From positions 31,844,160-31,908,159 of the forward strand of contig NC_084599.1 of the NCBI RefSeq assembly GCF_033807715.1: 64,000 bases of DNA. Direction: 5' to 3'. This document shows, piece by piece, positions 1-10,010 of the stretch. Numbering within the stretch: the stretch's first letter is position 1; every line of letters begins with the position of its first letter. The notes beneath the pieces are model-generated. The model was not told the origin of the DNA. It searched no databases and was given only the letters and a program-made list of their open reading frames with translations. The position numbers and the translations under genes are program-made. The DNA is from Cololabis saira (taxonomy: Eukaryota; Chordata; Actinopteri; Beloniformes; Belonidae).

Positions 1-464
1 TATTTATTTGTGGATTTATATCTATACTGACTGATCACTGTGCCTGTCCTTGGTTTTAGTACCCATCTTTCTTGTGTTTATTATCATTTGCCACATAATT
101 AAAGCAACCTCATACTAAATTTAATGTTAATTTCATATGATGTAAATAATATGAAAAACATATACAAATATGTTGTAACTTTAGCTTGTATAGTTATAAT
201 AAAACATTGTTTTGACTCAGTTTGTCCCATGAATTGTCTGATGAACGTGCAACTCGGATTTTAAGATCCATCACTATCATCTGATGTACATATATACAAC
301 TTGGATTTTAAGATGTGTAATGCATTTTTAAATCTTTCGGTGAACTATGTAGAATATAATAATCGGGATATCGCATAATCGGGATATCGCAATGTGTATC
401 GTATCGTGGCTCAAGTATCGTGATGCGTATCGTATCGTGAGGTCCTTCCCAATACCCACCCCTA
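1..464 (+). mobile_element. hAT-type non-autonomous element, 3' part (copy A)
   Basis: This is the right-hand part of an element whose complete second copy lies at 3329-4072. The two align nearly base for base (position 1 corresponds to about 3600). They differ mainly near 220-245, where the second copy has a few extra bases around ACTATAATC. It ends in repeated TATCGTATCGTG motifs and the terminus CCCACCCCTA. The left end and left target duplication are outside the window; the right flank begins GTATCTAC. No coding capacity is seen. It lies in an ephb1 intron. Confidence 0.8.
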
Positions 465-595
465 GTATCTACCATTGTCTGTATTTCCATCTCAAACAAA
501 TGCTGTTGCATCCCTGGGTTTGGGGTGTGGCACTGCCTCAGATAGCGGAGCTTCAGTGTCTTGGGTTCTCATTCATCAGTTAGGTAAAAATGGAG
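465..595. other. short unique intron spacer
   Basis: Sequence between the hAT-type element and the LINE fragment. I see no exon or repeat signature in it. Confidence 0.4.
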
Positions 596-916
596 CAGGA
601 GATCTGCAGTAATTCAGACTCTGTTCCGGTCTGTTGTGGTGAAAAGAGTTGAGACGAAAGGTGAGGCTTTCAGTAGGCAGTGACCGAAAGAATGAGGTCA
701 TGGGTACAAGTGACGGACGTAAGGTTCCTACGCAGGGTGGCACTTAGAGACGGGGTGAGAAGTTCATTCATTCAGGAGGGACTTGGAGTTGGGACTTTGC
801 TGTTGTTCCATATGGAGAAGAGCTGGTGGAGGCAGTTTTTGATGCCCGCTAACATTAGGTCAGGGCGTCCTTGCTCAGGTTGCTGCCTCCCGCAAATCAA
901 ACTCGGATAAGCACAG
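596..916 (+). mobile_element. RTE/Rex-like LINE, 3' ORF2 fragment
   Basis: A degenerate remnant of the 3' end of a very common teleost LINE. The frame at 680-907 reads MRSWVQVTDVRFLRRVALRD and then a GLGV..LLLFHMEKS segment, which resembles the C-terminal end of this family's ORF2. The fragment ends near CTCGGATAAGC, the usual tail just before a GATG-type simple repeat. Stops and small deletions show that it is dead. A reverse-oriented, longer relative lies at 29311-30010. The RTE/Rex3-like assignment is from memory of the family; a related LINE clade is possible. Confidence 0.7.
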
Positions 917-1258
917 GTGGAGGCAGCACAAAGGGACTCTATAGGCGTGGAGATTTAATGGATTTTACATTACCATCTAAGATTTATTCTTGTTTGGACA
1001 TATGTTCAACCACTCTCTCCTTTTCTCTTCTGTTATTACTTTTTGGAGTATTTTAATCACCTCTGCCATCATGTCAGCTGCAGCTGTGTGCTAGTTCCAT
1101 CATTGTTGATGTGTGATGCGGTACCGTAAAGTACCCCTTTTAAAGACAGGAGACTGCAAAAGCTGATACTGATATTTTAACATTATTAACATTTTAAACA
1201 ACATTGTCGCAACTTAGCAGACTTTGGTCAAAAACATGAATGCTTATATATTTTAAAA
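917..1258. other. intron sequence, no gene seen
   Basis: AT-rich sequence with no recognisable exon. The missing upstream ephb1 kinase exon, which should encode the region ending in a GERPYW-type motif, was looked for and not found here. Confidence 0.4.
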
Positions 1259-1775
1259 AACTGGAAATCGGAAAACCCCCCAGGACCCAAACAGTGGATC
1301 AATGAACTTGGATCATATTGTACTCCAGAAAAAATATTGTATTCCGTTAAAAAAAAACTTTGACCATATTTGGGGACCTTTTTTTGGATTTTTTGCTTTT
1401 AATGGACTAATGATCTGAATCATCTACTATGTTAATGAATTTGTTTACACAGGACTTGATTATTTAATGTATTATTCATTTTTGTTCTAGTATTGATAGA
1501 CATATGTTAAATAATATGTTAAATAATTTTGAATGATGTAATCTATTGACCATATGAGGGAGGGAAGGGGAGAGGTGTGTGTTGTTGTTTTTTATTTTTA
1601 TTTACATTTTTTTTTTATTATTATTATTATTATTTATTTATTTTGGTTTAATTAATGTTATGAAAAGTAAAAAAAAAAAAAAAAAGGGGGAGAAATATTG
1701 ATAATTATATTGTTATTGTAAATATTATTTCTTTTTTTTATGCCCTCAATAAAGATATCTATACAAAAAAAAAAA
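1259..1775 (+). mobile_element. L1-like LINE, truncated 3' end with poly(A)
   Basis: A 5'-truncated L1-type retrotransposon. The first frame reads NWKSENPPGPKQWINELGSY and continues to a run of A at about 1349. After a frame change it reads FDHIWGPFFGFF and then a stop. This is the typical C-terminal end of a fish L1-like ORF2, with PP..KQW followed later by the WGPF box. A 3' UTR follows, with AATAAA at 1748-1753 and a terminal A tract. The frame change in the A run marks it as non-functional. Confidence 0.75.
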
Positions 1776-3320
1776 TGAATGCTTTCAAATGAATTGCCTA
1801 CTGCATTCCCAAATTAGGCCAAAAACTATTTTGATGAAAAGACGAATTAATCTTGGTGTATTTTCAGAAGTGCAGACATTGTGAGATGATCACAGATATA
1901 TTAAACCAATATAAGACTCTAAGCAGCATTGCATCTCTATGATCCTCTTCTTCATGACTGCACGTTGCTGCCTGTGGCTTTGATCATGAAGATGACAGTA
2001 GGCTGTAGAACATGCCACAATATAATTTAGATTTGACTATTTATAGAATCCAGTTCAAACGTATTATAGATCCAAGAAAAGACAGATGGGGGAGTCGCTG
2101 AGAGAAAAAAAAAACACCAGACAAGATCTGTCAGCCGACCCGCGTGTTGTGGCAGGAGAGTGTGTGTTTAAGAGAGAGAGGGAGTGTTGAAAGGTGGATC
2201 GGTCTGTAGCATCCAGCGCTTCTGTTAGTATTCTGTAACTGGGTCACAATAACATTTTGCCAATTTTTGGACGTGAGACCTGCAGGTTATTTGCCAAGCT
2301 GTGCATCACTGTTGATTGCAAGTCATCAGTGAAAACTGATGGAAAAAGTGGTGTGCTTTGAGACAGAACAAGAAGTAGGCGCTAAGAAATGTGTACTTTT
2401 ATTTTGTAGATTATACAAATGGAGACTGCAAAACAAAAAAGGAAAAAAAAACAAAAAAACAAGTCAGGAGAAATTGATTTCCAAGTCCAGATTTAGTTTT
2501 TTTTCTGTCTTTCTTGCTTATATCAGCTAAAAATCCATTTCAACGTAACCAGGGATTTTTCTCATTTAAACATATTAATGGGTACCAGTCACAACATAAA
2601 TCACAAAGTCTATTAAAACTAGCAGCAAAAGATGCCATTTTACCTTCCCACAGGAACTCTGAGTTGGTTTCCATTAAATCCTGAGTGAAATCTCTGGGTT
2701 TTTAGCTGCTAAATCCTCTACAATGTTTCCAGAAATGTGTCATGTTTCCATGTCTGTTCTTGCCAAGTAGTATGGAATCTTTGTGGAGCCTGAAGCCCTG
2801 TGAAATGCTCAGGAGATATTCTTTGACATCATGAGTGTGTAAAACATTTATTTGGCTGTTTGGCCAAGGAAATTCATAGTAAAGTATGAAATGTTTTTGC
2901 AAGATGATACGTCTGCAAGATATTATACTAATTTGTAAACAAAATGCTATGTGCTTGGAAGATAATTGTGCGTTTCAAAAATACAGATAAGTCAGTGAAG
3001 AGCATATTATTCACAAGCATGTTTCCTTTTTGATGTGGATGAGTTTTTGTTTTTATTAGTGGAACTGCTTGAAGGCTTTATAACAGCTGTTTGAGGCCAC
3101 TAAAAACGTCTATTTACCCATATGACCCCTTTATGGCCTCTGTCACAAGATGAAAATTTACTCCAGAGCAGGTTGTGAACTCAGCAGGTGCCAGCAGTCT
3201 GTTGTTCCTGGATGTGTATGACAATCTTATGCTAGGCAATAGCTGCCAGGAATATCTTCATAAATTGGAATGAATTAATCTTGGTTCAAACTTTGAAGAG
3301 GAGGAATGGTTTGCCACAGA
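1776..3320. other. intron sequence, no gene or clear repeat
   Basis: About 1.5 kb of AT-rich sequence inside the ephb1 intron. Only short ORFs occur; the frame at 2339-2530 is lysine-rich because of A runs. I see no splice-flanked exon and no transposon termini. Confidence 0.4.
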
Positions 3321-3328
3321 ATTACAAC

Positions 3329-3413
3329 TAGGGGTGGGCAAAAATATCGATATGGCAATATATCGCGATACTTTTCCAGCCGATTCAATATCAATATTCA
3401 AAATTTGAATATC

Positions 3414-3448
<35 letters not shown>

Positions 3449-4072
3449 CCCCGATTTTTTCCCCATTATATCACCCAGTGCTCCTACCTAAGTGACAGTC
3501 CTGGGCATTGCCACTCTCTACCAACCCTGGGAGGGCTCTGCACTGAGCTTTGCCTGCAATTGCCTATCCTTAAAAAATGAAAAATAATGGACAGAGGTTT
3601 ATTTATTTATGGATTTATATCTATACTGACTGATCACTGTGCCTGTCCTTGGTTTTAGTACCCATCTTTCTTGTGTTTATTATCATTTGCCACATAATTA
3701 AAGCAACCTCATACTAAATTTAATGTTAATTTCATATGATGTAAATAATATGAAAAACATATACAAATATGTTGTAACTTTAGCTTGTATAGTTATAATA
3801 AAACATTGTTTTGACATTGTTTGTCCCATGAATTGTCACTATAATCTGATAAACGTGCAACTCGGATTTTAAGATCCATCACTATCATCTGATGTACATG
3901 TACACAACTTGGATTTTAAGATGTGTAATGCATTTTTAAATTTTTCGGTGAACTATGTAGAATATAATAATCGGGATATCGCATAATCGGGATATCGCAA
4001 TGTGTATCGTATCGTGGCTCAAGTATCGTGATGCGTATCGTATCGTGAGGTCCTTCCCAATACCCACCCCTA
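3329..4072 (+). mobile_element. hAT-type non-autonomous element, complete (copy B)
   Basis: A complete 744-bp element. It begins TAGGGGTGGGC and ends CCCACCCCTA, a short terminal inverted repeat. It is flanked on both sides by ATTACAAC (3321-3328 and 4073-4080). The 8-bp target duplication and TA...TA termini fit the hAT superfamily. Subterminal ATCGATATG and TATCGTATCG clusters probably reflect transposase-binding arrays. A run of about 27 T at 3418-3445 is internal. There is no transposase ORF, so it depended on an autonomous relative. It sits about 260 bp upstream of an ephb1 exon. Confidence 0.9.
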
Positions 4073-4336
4073 ATTACAACTATATTTAAAAAAACAGGAT
4101 TCAGGAACTCACTGGCTCTTCAATTGCTGACAAAAAATAAAGTGAAAATGCTGCACTTGTACGGGGATGTTGAAAGTAATAACTGACGTTGCAACACAGG
4201 AGAGCAGAAACAACCAAGGACAGCAAATATCCACCGATACCTCTTTACCTTTATCTAAGTTTCTGTGTCAGTATGCTGATAAAGTGGCCATCAGAGCTTT
4301 AATCAGCCCCTTTTCTGCCTTCTTCCCTTCTTTCAG

Positions 4337-4533
4337 GTGATAAATGCCATCGAGCAGGACTTCAGGCTGCCAGCTCCCATGGACTGCCCAGTAGTGCTGC
4401 ACCAACTGATGCTGGACTGCTGGCAGAAAGACAGGAATGCACGGCCAAAGTTTCCTGATATTGTCAGCATGTTGGACAAAATGATACGCAACCCTGCATC
4501 TCTGAAAGCTGGAACCAGCAACATGGCCCCTGG
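4337..4533 (+). CDS. ephb1: ephb1 exon: end of the receptor tyrosine kinase domain
   Basis: This exon encodes the last part of the kinase C-lobe of an Eph receptor, the transmembrane tyrosine kinase that binds ephrin-B ligands and guides axons and cell sorting. It reads [18 protein letters not shown], then [19 protein letters not shown], then [12 protein letters not shown]. The CW....R..RP.F block is kinase subdomain XI with its invariant arginine. The exon is 197 nt, enters in phase 0 after TTTCAG and ends with two bases of a glycine codon before GTGAGC. Kinase identity is secure. EphB rather than EphA is shown by VINAIEQD. EphB4 was considered, but the later exons fit EphB1 better. The preceding kinase exon lies upstream of the window. 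Confidence 0.92.
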
Positions 4534-4641
4534 GTGAGCAGAGATACAAACCCATTTACATACACAAACACTCTCTGTCTCAACCCCCTGTTTACGCAAT
4601 GCAGCTCAAACTCCCCCTTCTCAAACTTGTTTTTGTTGCAG
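4534..4641 (+). other. ephb1 intron, 108 bp
   Basis: A short intron from GTGAGC to TTGCAG with a pyrimidine-rich 3' end. It interrupts a glycine codon (GG|T). It contains no repeat. Confidence 0.85.
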
Positions 4642-4800
4642 TCCTTCCCATCACTCCTTGTTAGACCGGGCAGCTCCAGACCTGAGCAGGGTGAGCTCAG
4701 TGGAAGACTGGCTGACTGCACTGAAGATGACCCAGTATAGAGACTCCTTCATTGGCTCAGGCTTCACTTCTTTACCACTCGTCACACAAATTACAGCTGA
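4642..4800 (+). CDS. ephb1: ephb1 exon: juxta-SAM linker and first half of SAM domain
   Basis: This exon encodes the linker HHSLLDRAAPDLSR and the start of the sterile alpha motif: VEDWLTALKMTQYRDSF, then GFTSLPLVTQITAE. The SAM domain mediates receptor clustering and docking of adaptors. The tyrosine in the QYRDSF context is the conserved SAM tyrosine that, in the EphB1 literature, is a phospho-docking site. The match of QYRDSF..GFTSL.LVTQ is closer to EphB1 than to the other EphB paralogues. It is 159 nt, with acceptor TTGCAG and donor GTAGGT, and ends two bases into a glutamate codon. Confidence 0.92.
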
Positions 4801-5221
4801 GTAGGTCAACTCACTAAAACTGCCTCTGTCCCCGTCCCTCATCATCTCAAACTGCTTATGCTGGGAAATATGTAGGCCTTAATTTGGAGGCTGGTTGGCT
4901 GGCTGGATGTCCATGTGAGCATTTGTCTGTCCCATCACATTCCTTCATTTCTAATAAACTTTTAAAACCTTAAAATTAGGTAAATACAAACTTAAGGGGG
5001 ACCTATTATGGCATTTAGTGTCTATTTTAAACAGGCCTTGAATGTCTTAAAAACAAGCTTTTGATTGTTTTTTCTATATAAATTATAAATTCAGCCTCTG
5101 GGCCATGTCTTTATCTTTACCGTTTCTAACCTCATTATCTATGCGGGATTGTGTGACTGAGTGGAAAGGGAGGCTATGATAATGAGGCTAAAAATGGCAG
5201 AAGCTCCGGCCGGCGGAGTTA

Positions 5222-5308
5222 AGCCTGAATTACGGTTCTGCGTTAAATCGACGCAGACCCTACGCCGCAGGCTCTGTGTTGGTGTAACGCGGAACCATAA
5301 ATCCGCCT
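5222..5308. mobile_element. small palindromic MITE (TTA-flanked), copy a
   Basis: An 87-bp near-palindrome that starts AGCCTGAATTACGGTTCTG and ends GGAACCATAAATCCGCCT, with TTA on both sides. TWA target duplications suggest PIF/Harbinger-type mobilisation (inference). Further copies lie at 5751, 15673, 36021, 36726 and 63068. Confidence 0.7.
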
Positions 5309-5361
5309 TTACACCGTGTCATGCATGCGATGCGAGCGAGCGTCAGCGACAAAATCAATTC

Positions 5362-6588
5362 CAGTGTTTCCCCTACCATTATATAGGCCTGGCGGGGCCG
5401 CCAGGCCAACGAGACCCCCCGCCAGGCCTAAAAAAAAAAATCAATGATCATTTACGTTTAGGAGCCTCTGCAGCGCTGTTCTGCAACGGGAGTCAACCTG
5501 CTTCGTTGCCTAGTAACGCTGCTGAGAGCGCGGGCATATTATCTATTATGGGATGTATAGAGTTTGTAGCTAGCCAAAAAAAAAAAGAAAAAATATGGCG
5601 GGCGACAGACAACATGATATAAAGAAATGTTTCTGCAGGTCCGTGTGTTTGTGTTTGCATGAGACGCTGCAGGGAAGCGTGAAGGAAAAAACAGCCCGAC
5701 GACGCACCATGCGTCCGCGGGGTCCTAGCGCCAGCCATGTATGAGCGTCAAGGCTGATTTATGGTTCTGCGTTACACCAACGGCGTAGGGTGTGCGGCGA
5801 CACGCACCGTACGTGCGCGTCGCCGTGTACCCTACGCCGTAGGCTCTGCGTTGGTGTAACGCGGAACCATAAATCAGCCTTAACCGTCGCTGACACCGGT
5901 CCGACTGGTGACCCAGTAAAAAACAACGCATTTAAACATCTGGCTGGGATCCCTAATGGCTTAATAACCATAAATACAGCCCTTGGTTGTACCACACTCC
6001 CCATGGTACATTTCCAATTTGTTGTTTAGCTTACATTTTTGTTCTGATTGAGCTTCTTTTTTTGGTAAGCAATAATGATGAAAATAACAAAGACAATAGA
6101 TTGTCTTTCCACCAGAACCACTAAAGGTTCATTTTTTTACCAGTCAAATGCATGTAACTCTGTTACAACAAAACAGGAAAAAAAATCTTCTACAATGTTT
6201 AAATTATTTATAACTGATATAATCTCAATTGTGAATAGGGATGTTTTGTCACATATGCCGTCAGCACAAGCAGCCGTTATAAGAGGACAATCCCAGAGGG
6301 TTTTCATAGAGATCCCTCTGAAATATCTAGAAAAGATGCTCAATGCTCATATGGGTCAGACCAGCACACTGCAGCCTGTCAGGCCCATGACACTTTGGTT
6401 AAAGGTTAGATGAAGTCTAATGATTTCATTGATGTGATATCATTCAGCAATATAGGCCTACAATGATTTTTAATGTAAAACTTTGTTATATTGCTACATG
6501 TCCAATATGCCGTCTCACGCGCCTCGTCTGTTTAGGGTTTTTTCGGTGGGTACCACCGGGCCTGAAAAAAATTCTAGGGGAAACACTG
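5362..6588. mobile_element. hAT-type element nested in the TTAA element
   Basis: About 1.2 kb bounded by CAGTGTTTCCCCTA and TAGGGGAAACACTG, a classic hAT-style terminal inverted repeat. Subterminal sequences are also related (GGCCTGGCGG on the left, CCGGGCCTG on the right). Flanks share only AATTC, so the 8-bp duplication is not clearly preserved. A frame at 6075-6413 (112 codons) has no recognisable transposase motif. A palindromic MITE sits inside at 5751-5880. Confidence 0.75.
5751..5880. mobile_element. small palindromic MITE, copy b (inside the nested hAT)
   Basis: 130 bp from AGGCTGATTTATGGTTCTGC to the inverse ending CATAAATCAGCCT. The central part also folds, with a GCGTCGCCG-type stem. 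Flanks are TCA and TAA, so the duplication is imperfect. This is the third nesting level at this locus. Confidence 0.75.
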
Positions 6589-6907
6589 AATTCCATTGCT
6601 TTATTTTCTATTGGGCGCGCCGTTTTGAGCTGAACATTTGTCGGATGCCCTGCTTCTATTTTCAGTTGAAAGCGCTGTAGGAAACAGTCACAGATGAGTA
6701 ACGGCTGATCCAGTTAGTTGAAATGAGATGTAATCTCTATGATACGTCCTCATTTCACTACAAAAACCTCAATAAAGTGGCAGCTGCTGGAGGGAGATGG
6801 ACAGAGAGCATCCGATGTCACGCAGTGCGACGCGATAGTCAGACGCTCTCATGCAGTTACACGGTTTTATAGTTGTGGGTGTGGTTTCACGCATCGGAGG
6901 CCAAACC

Positions 6908-6941
6908 TCTGCTCCTGTCGTGACGTCACGACAGGAGCAGA
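6908..6941. promoter_or_regulatory. 34-bp perfect palindrome centred on a CRE (TGACGTCA)
   Basis: Both arms are TCTGCTCCTGTCG around the core TGACGTCA (6921-6928), with no mismatch. TGACGTCA is the consensus cAMP response element bound by CREB/ATF dimers. The site occupies the same place as non-homologous hairpins in the two sister copies. Function is not shown. Confidence 0.6.
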
Positions 6942-7261
6942 ATCTGAACGGCTCGTAGAAGTCACATGACACTGGACGGCTCATCCGGGCGGCTGTACAG
7001 ACACTGCAGAATTTGGTTGCTTTCATCCTTCTCTGAGTTGGCAGGCTGAGGGGAGACCACTTTATATATGTTAAAGCAAGAAAAAACTTGTTTTTCATAA
7101 TAGGTCCCCTTTAACTGAACATGTGTTGCATTGTACCATTTCTGTCCATGGCAAAATGCATAATGCAGCATGTGGAGAACATTGCACACTAGTAATGCTT
7201 CCAAAAGAAGTAGAGCTGCTAATTCAATGCAGTGATCATGTTAAATGATCATTACAAAAAT

Positions 7262-8015
7262 GATCACATCTATAAAAACAGAATCTGCTGATTGGAGTAT
7301 TCAGCTGTGTGACATAAACCCTGATAAGAAAGACATCAGCAATTAACTTAGAGAAGCAAATGTTTCTGTCTATCAATCTGGGAAGGTTTATAAAGCCATT
7401 TCCAAAAAACTTTGGAGTTCACCATTCTACAGTATTAGGATTATTTGAAATTAGAAACCTTTCAAGATTAGTGTTAATCCTCCCGAGACTGAACTTCTGA
7501 GCAAGTTCACCTCAAGGTCAGACGATGCAATGCACAGAAAAAGTGCAAAACCCCCAAAGGTTCAGACTCAATAGGCCTCAATTAAAGGCCTCATGTTAAA
7601 TGTTAACCGTAATAACAATTGGGGGGGGTGGGTAATAAGGCCAATAAGGATTTCCACACAAAAGCCTCTTTTATATAAAAAGGAGAACCCTGGAAGAAAA
7701 CCCCTTGGACAAGCATGACCAAAGCAGAATTTGTATTACATTTTTGTCTTCAATGTACAATGCCACATTTATTAAAAGCCACATAACACAGCAGCACAAC
7801 CACCTCATACCAGTGCTCAAGCATGGTGGTGGAGGGGTAATGATTAGAGCTGGCTTTTTAGACACAGGACCTGGGCACCTTGCGGTCATTGAGTCTCTCT
7901 GACCTCCAAAGCGTGGCTGTAATTTGGTCATGTGACAGGAAATGATCCCAAACCCACCAGAAAATATACATCAGAAACTTTGTAAACTAGAATTGCCTCA
8001 ATTTACTGAAATGCT
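7262..8015 (+). mobile_element. Tc1-like transposon remnant
   Basis: Decayed Tc1/mariner transposase sequence. The frame at 7705-7902 reads HLIPVLKHGGGGVMIRAGFL and then GPGHLAVIES, matching the segment around the second catalytic aspartate region of fish Tc1-like transposases. Upstream text (7380-7560) resembles the helix-turn-helix region but is broken by indels. The element is dead. Ends are not clear. Confidence 0.7.
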
Positions 8016-8025
8016 GTGATGGAAT

Positions 8026-9115
8026 TATTTTTTTTTTTAATTTTATTTATGCAACGCAATTCAGAGACAATCAATGTATACAAATAAACAGTGGTTTCCT
8101 TTTCTTTTTTTTTTAAACATAAATGAACATCTCCCTCCCTCTCCTTCCCCCCTCCCCAACCCCATAGACCTATTGCACAACTAACATGTTACCTTGTTAC
8201 AACCAAAAACGTAATAATGGCCAATAATGTAATAACTGCCAATAATGTATTAATTTTGGCCATTTCAAATGTAATAAGGCCAATAGTGTAATAATGTGCC
8301 AATAATGTAATAAAACTTTTGAGCCAATAACGTAATAACTTTTTGCCGATAATGTAATAAGGCATTACATTATTGGCTGGTTATTACGTTATTGGCCTGA
8401 TATTAAAAAATTATTACAAAATTATTACATTATCGGCAAAAAGTTATTACATTATTGACTCAAAAGTTTTATTACACTATTGGCTTTATTACATTCGAAA
8501 TGGCCAAAATTATTACATTATTGGCCGTTATTACGTTTTTGGTTGTAACATACCTTAGGCATGACAGGGCAATGTAACATGTGAGAAAATAGGAAAAAAT
8601 AAATACCACAGGTCTAAACATAATATCAAATAAATAAATAAAAAAGGTGCTTGTCAATAGTTGTGCAAAATGAGAGATGGTGGCTGCTTACTTCTCGGTC
8701 AACGTCGCAAAGTGGTTATGTTGGGCTATTCTAAGGTGGCTGAATGGGCGACCACTGGTGGGCCGGCATGAAGGGGCGAGTTCCACTTAAGCCGTGAGGT
8801 GAATCCTCAACCAGAAACTTCCCGAGCTGGGAGTTTATCAAAGTAGTTAAGTAGGGGTCTCCAGTGTGTATAGAACCTGTCAGATGCGCCTCTGAGTGAG
8901 AACTTGATCTTCTCCAGTTTCAGAAGACATAAGATGTCATTCAGCCAGGTTTTGATTGATGGTGGCTGGGGAGATTTCCACAACAAGAGAATTCTCCTAC
9001 GAGCAACCAGGGAGGAAAAAGCAATAACATTATTTTGGGTGGCTGTAGTGCTATGATCGTCTGGGGTGTGATGGAATATTAAGAGTTGTGTGTTCATGTC
9101 GACTGCAAATCTCAA
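8026..9115 (-). mobile_element. L1-like LINE, truncated 3' end
   Basis: On the minus strand, 9115 to 8807 encodes an ORF2 C-terminal segment: FSSLVARRRILLLWKSPQPP, then WLNDILCLLKLEKIKFSL, then HWRPLLNYF and a stop. A 3' UTR follows and ends with AATAAA and poly(A) near 8026-8045 on the minus strand. The 3' UTR is split by a fold-back element (8196-8550). It is 5' truncated near 9115, as is usual for target-primed insertion. Confidence 0.75.
8196..8550. mobile_element. fold-back MITE with repeated TAATGTAATAA units
   Basis: A 355-bp inverted-repeat element starting GTTACAACCAAAAACG and ending CGTTTTTGGTTGTAACA. It is composed largely of repeated GCCAATAATGTAATAA-type units in one orientation and their complement in the other. 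TACCTT lies on both sides (8190-8195 and 8551-8556), a likely 6-bp target duplication. It interrupts an L1 3' UTR, so it is younger than that insertion. Confidence 0.75.
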
Positions 9116-9643
9116 TAAACTGAAAATGAGCTATTAGCAGAAAAGATATACATGCAAAAAGGATGATTTACAATGTCATACAAAAACACGATGACTATAA
9201 GTTATTGCTGCTAAAAGGTTTGTCTACAAGCTATTCAGTGATACGATGCACTTTTTATTTCTTAAAACAGTGTCTCTGTATTTGGTTTCTATTGTTTTTC
9301 CATAAATAAATGGCACAAAATGTTATCTGTAGCTGTATTTATTTAATTTTAGGTCAGAGTAAGGACCATATTTTTTAGTGTGCTGTATCTACGATGTCTT
9401 TTTATATAAATAGCCAGAATAAAAGTATTTAGTCTAATTCTTATATGCACAGAAGTCATTGTTTCATGAATAAAAAAAATCAATAGTTTTTCATATGGTG
9501 ATTATTTGGTATAACTGTTCTTACTGATGCCTTTTTCATGATTAATTATGATTAATGATGTCCTACACGCAACAGCTGTCCATGTGCATATGACTTTTTT
9601 TCTATGATGATACAGTCTCCCACGTCAATGTGTATTTTCGCAG

Positions 9644-9755
9644 AGATCTGCAGAGGATCGGCGTGTCTCTCGCTGGACACCAGAAGAAAATACTGACCAG
9701 CGTGGAGTCGATGAGACACCACGTCGATGACCAGTCACCCACTGAGTCTGTGTAG
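9644..9755 (+). CDS. ephb1: ephb1 last coding exon: end of SAM domain and C-terminus
   Basis: After acceptor TTTTCGCAG the exon completes the glutamate codon and reads DLQRIGVSLAGHQKKILTSV, then ESMRHHVDDQSPTESV and TAG. LAGHQKKIL is the strongly conserved final SAM helix of Eph receptors. QSPT near the end also occurs in mammalian EphB1, which supports the paralogue call. The final residues ESV differ from the mammalian tail and could serve as a C-terminal PDZ ligand with an acidic residue at position -2 (inference). The codon phase agrees exactly with the upstream exon. An antisense ORF over this exon is a shadow. Confidence 0.93.
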
Positions 9756-10010
9756 CCAACACATGGAATCGGCACAGTTTGAGATGGTCGATGTGTGGAG
9801 GAACAGCCTGATGTCCGACACTTCCATTTTACACCCACGCACACACTTGCTGCTCTTTGGAGATCTCAGTTGGTGTATTTCATACTCACCGAGGTCAGTT
9901 CTGTGTTCGGCCAGATATGTCTTACAAATCACTGGACTAGACATCCAATTCCATTTAGCTTTTAAAAGTTGGAATACCTCCTGAAATGTAATAAACCAGT
10001 GTTATGTGTT
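9756..10010 (+). other. ephb1 3' UTR, start
   Basis: Sequence after the stop codon. The first candidate poly(A) signal is AATAAA at 9990-9995. Another AATAAA lies at 11951-11956. The true 3' end cannot be fixed without transcript data. Confidence 0.5.

Larger units (their letters stand above)
4996..7110 (+). mobile_element. TTAA-flanked (piggyBac-type) non-autonomous element, copy 1
   Basis: A 2,115-bp element flanked by TTAA (4992-4995 and 7111-7114). Termini are GGGGGACCTATTATGG and CATAATAGGTCCCCT, an inverted repeat. TTAA duplication is the hallmark of the piggyBac superfamily; the assignment is inferred because no transposase remains. About 200 bp at each end are shared with copies at 35758-37347 and, in reverse, 53956-55148. 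Insertion of a hAT-type element (5362-6588) and of small MITEs explains its greater length. An internal perfect palindrome around TGACGTCA lies at 6908-6941. Confidence 0.85.
4801..9643 (+). other. last ephb1 intron, 4.8 kb, transposon-rich
   Basis: The intron runs from GTAGGT to TTTTCGCAG and separates the two halves of the SAM domain. Most of it is mobile DNA: a TTAA-flanked element with nested insertions (4996-7110), a Tc1-like remnant (7262-8015) and an L1-like tail with a fold-back insertion (8026-9115). The remainder (4801-4991, 7115-7261, 9116-9643) shows no gene. Confidence 0.85.

Noticed and set aside
1..3328. Upstream kinase exon of ephb1
   Set aside because: Looked for sequence encoding the WEVMSYGERPYW-type region before 4337 and found none; the exon must lie upstream of the window.
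4268..4721. Several minus-strand ORFs across the first two ephb1 exons
   Set aside because: Shadows of the kinase and SAM reading frames.
9602..9844. Minus-strand ORF over the last ephb1 exon
   Set aside because: It is antisense to a well-supported coding exon and has no motif.
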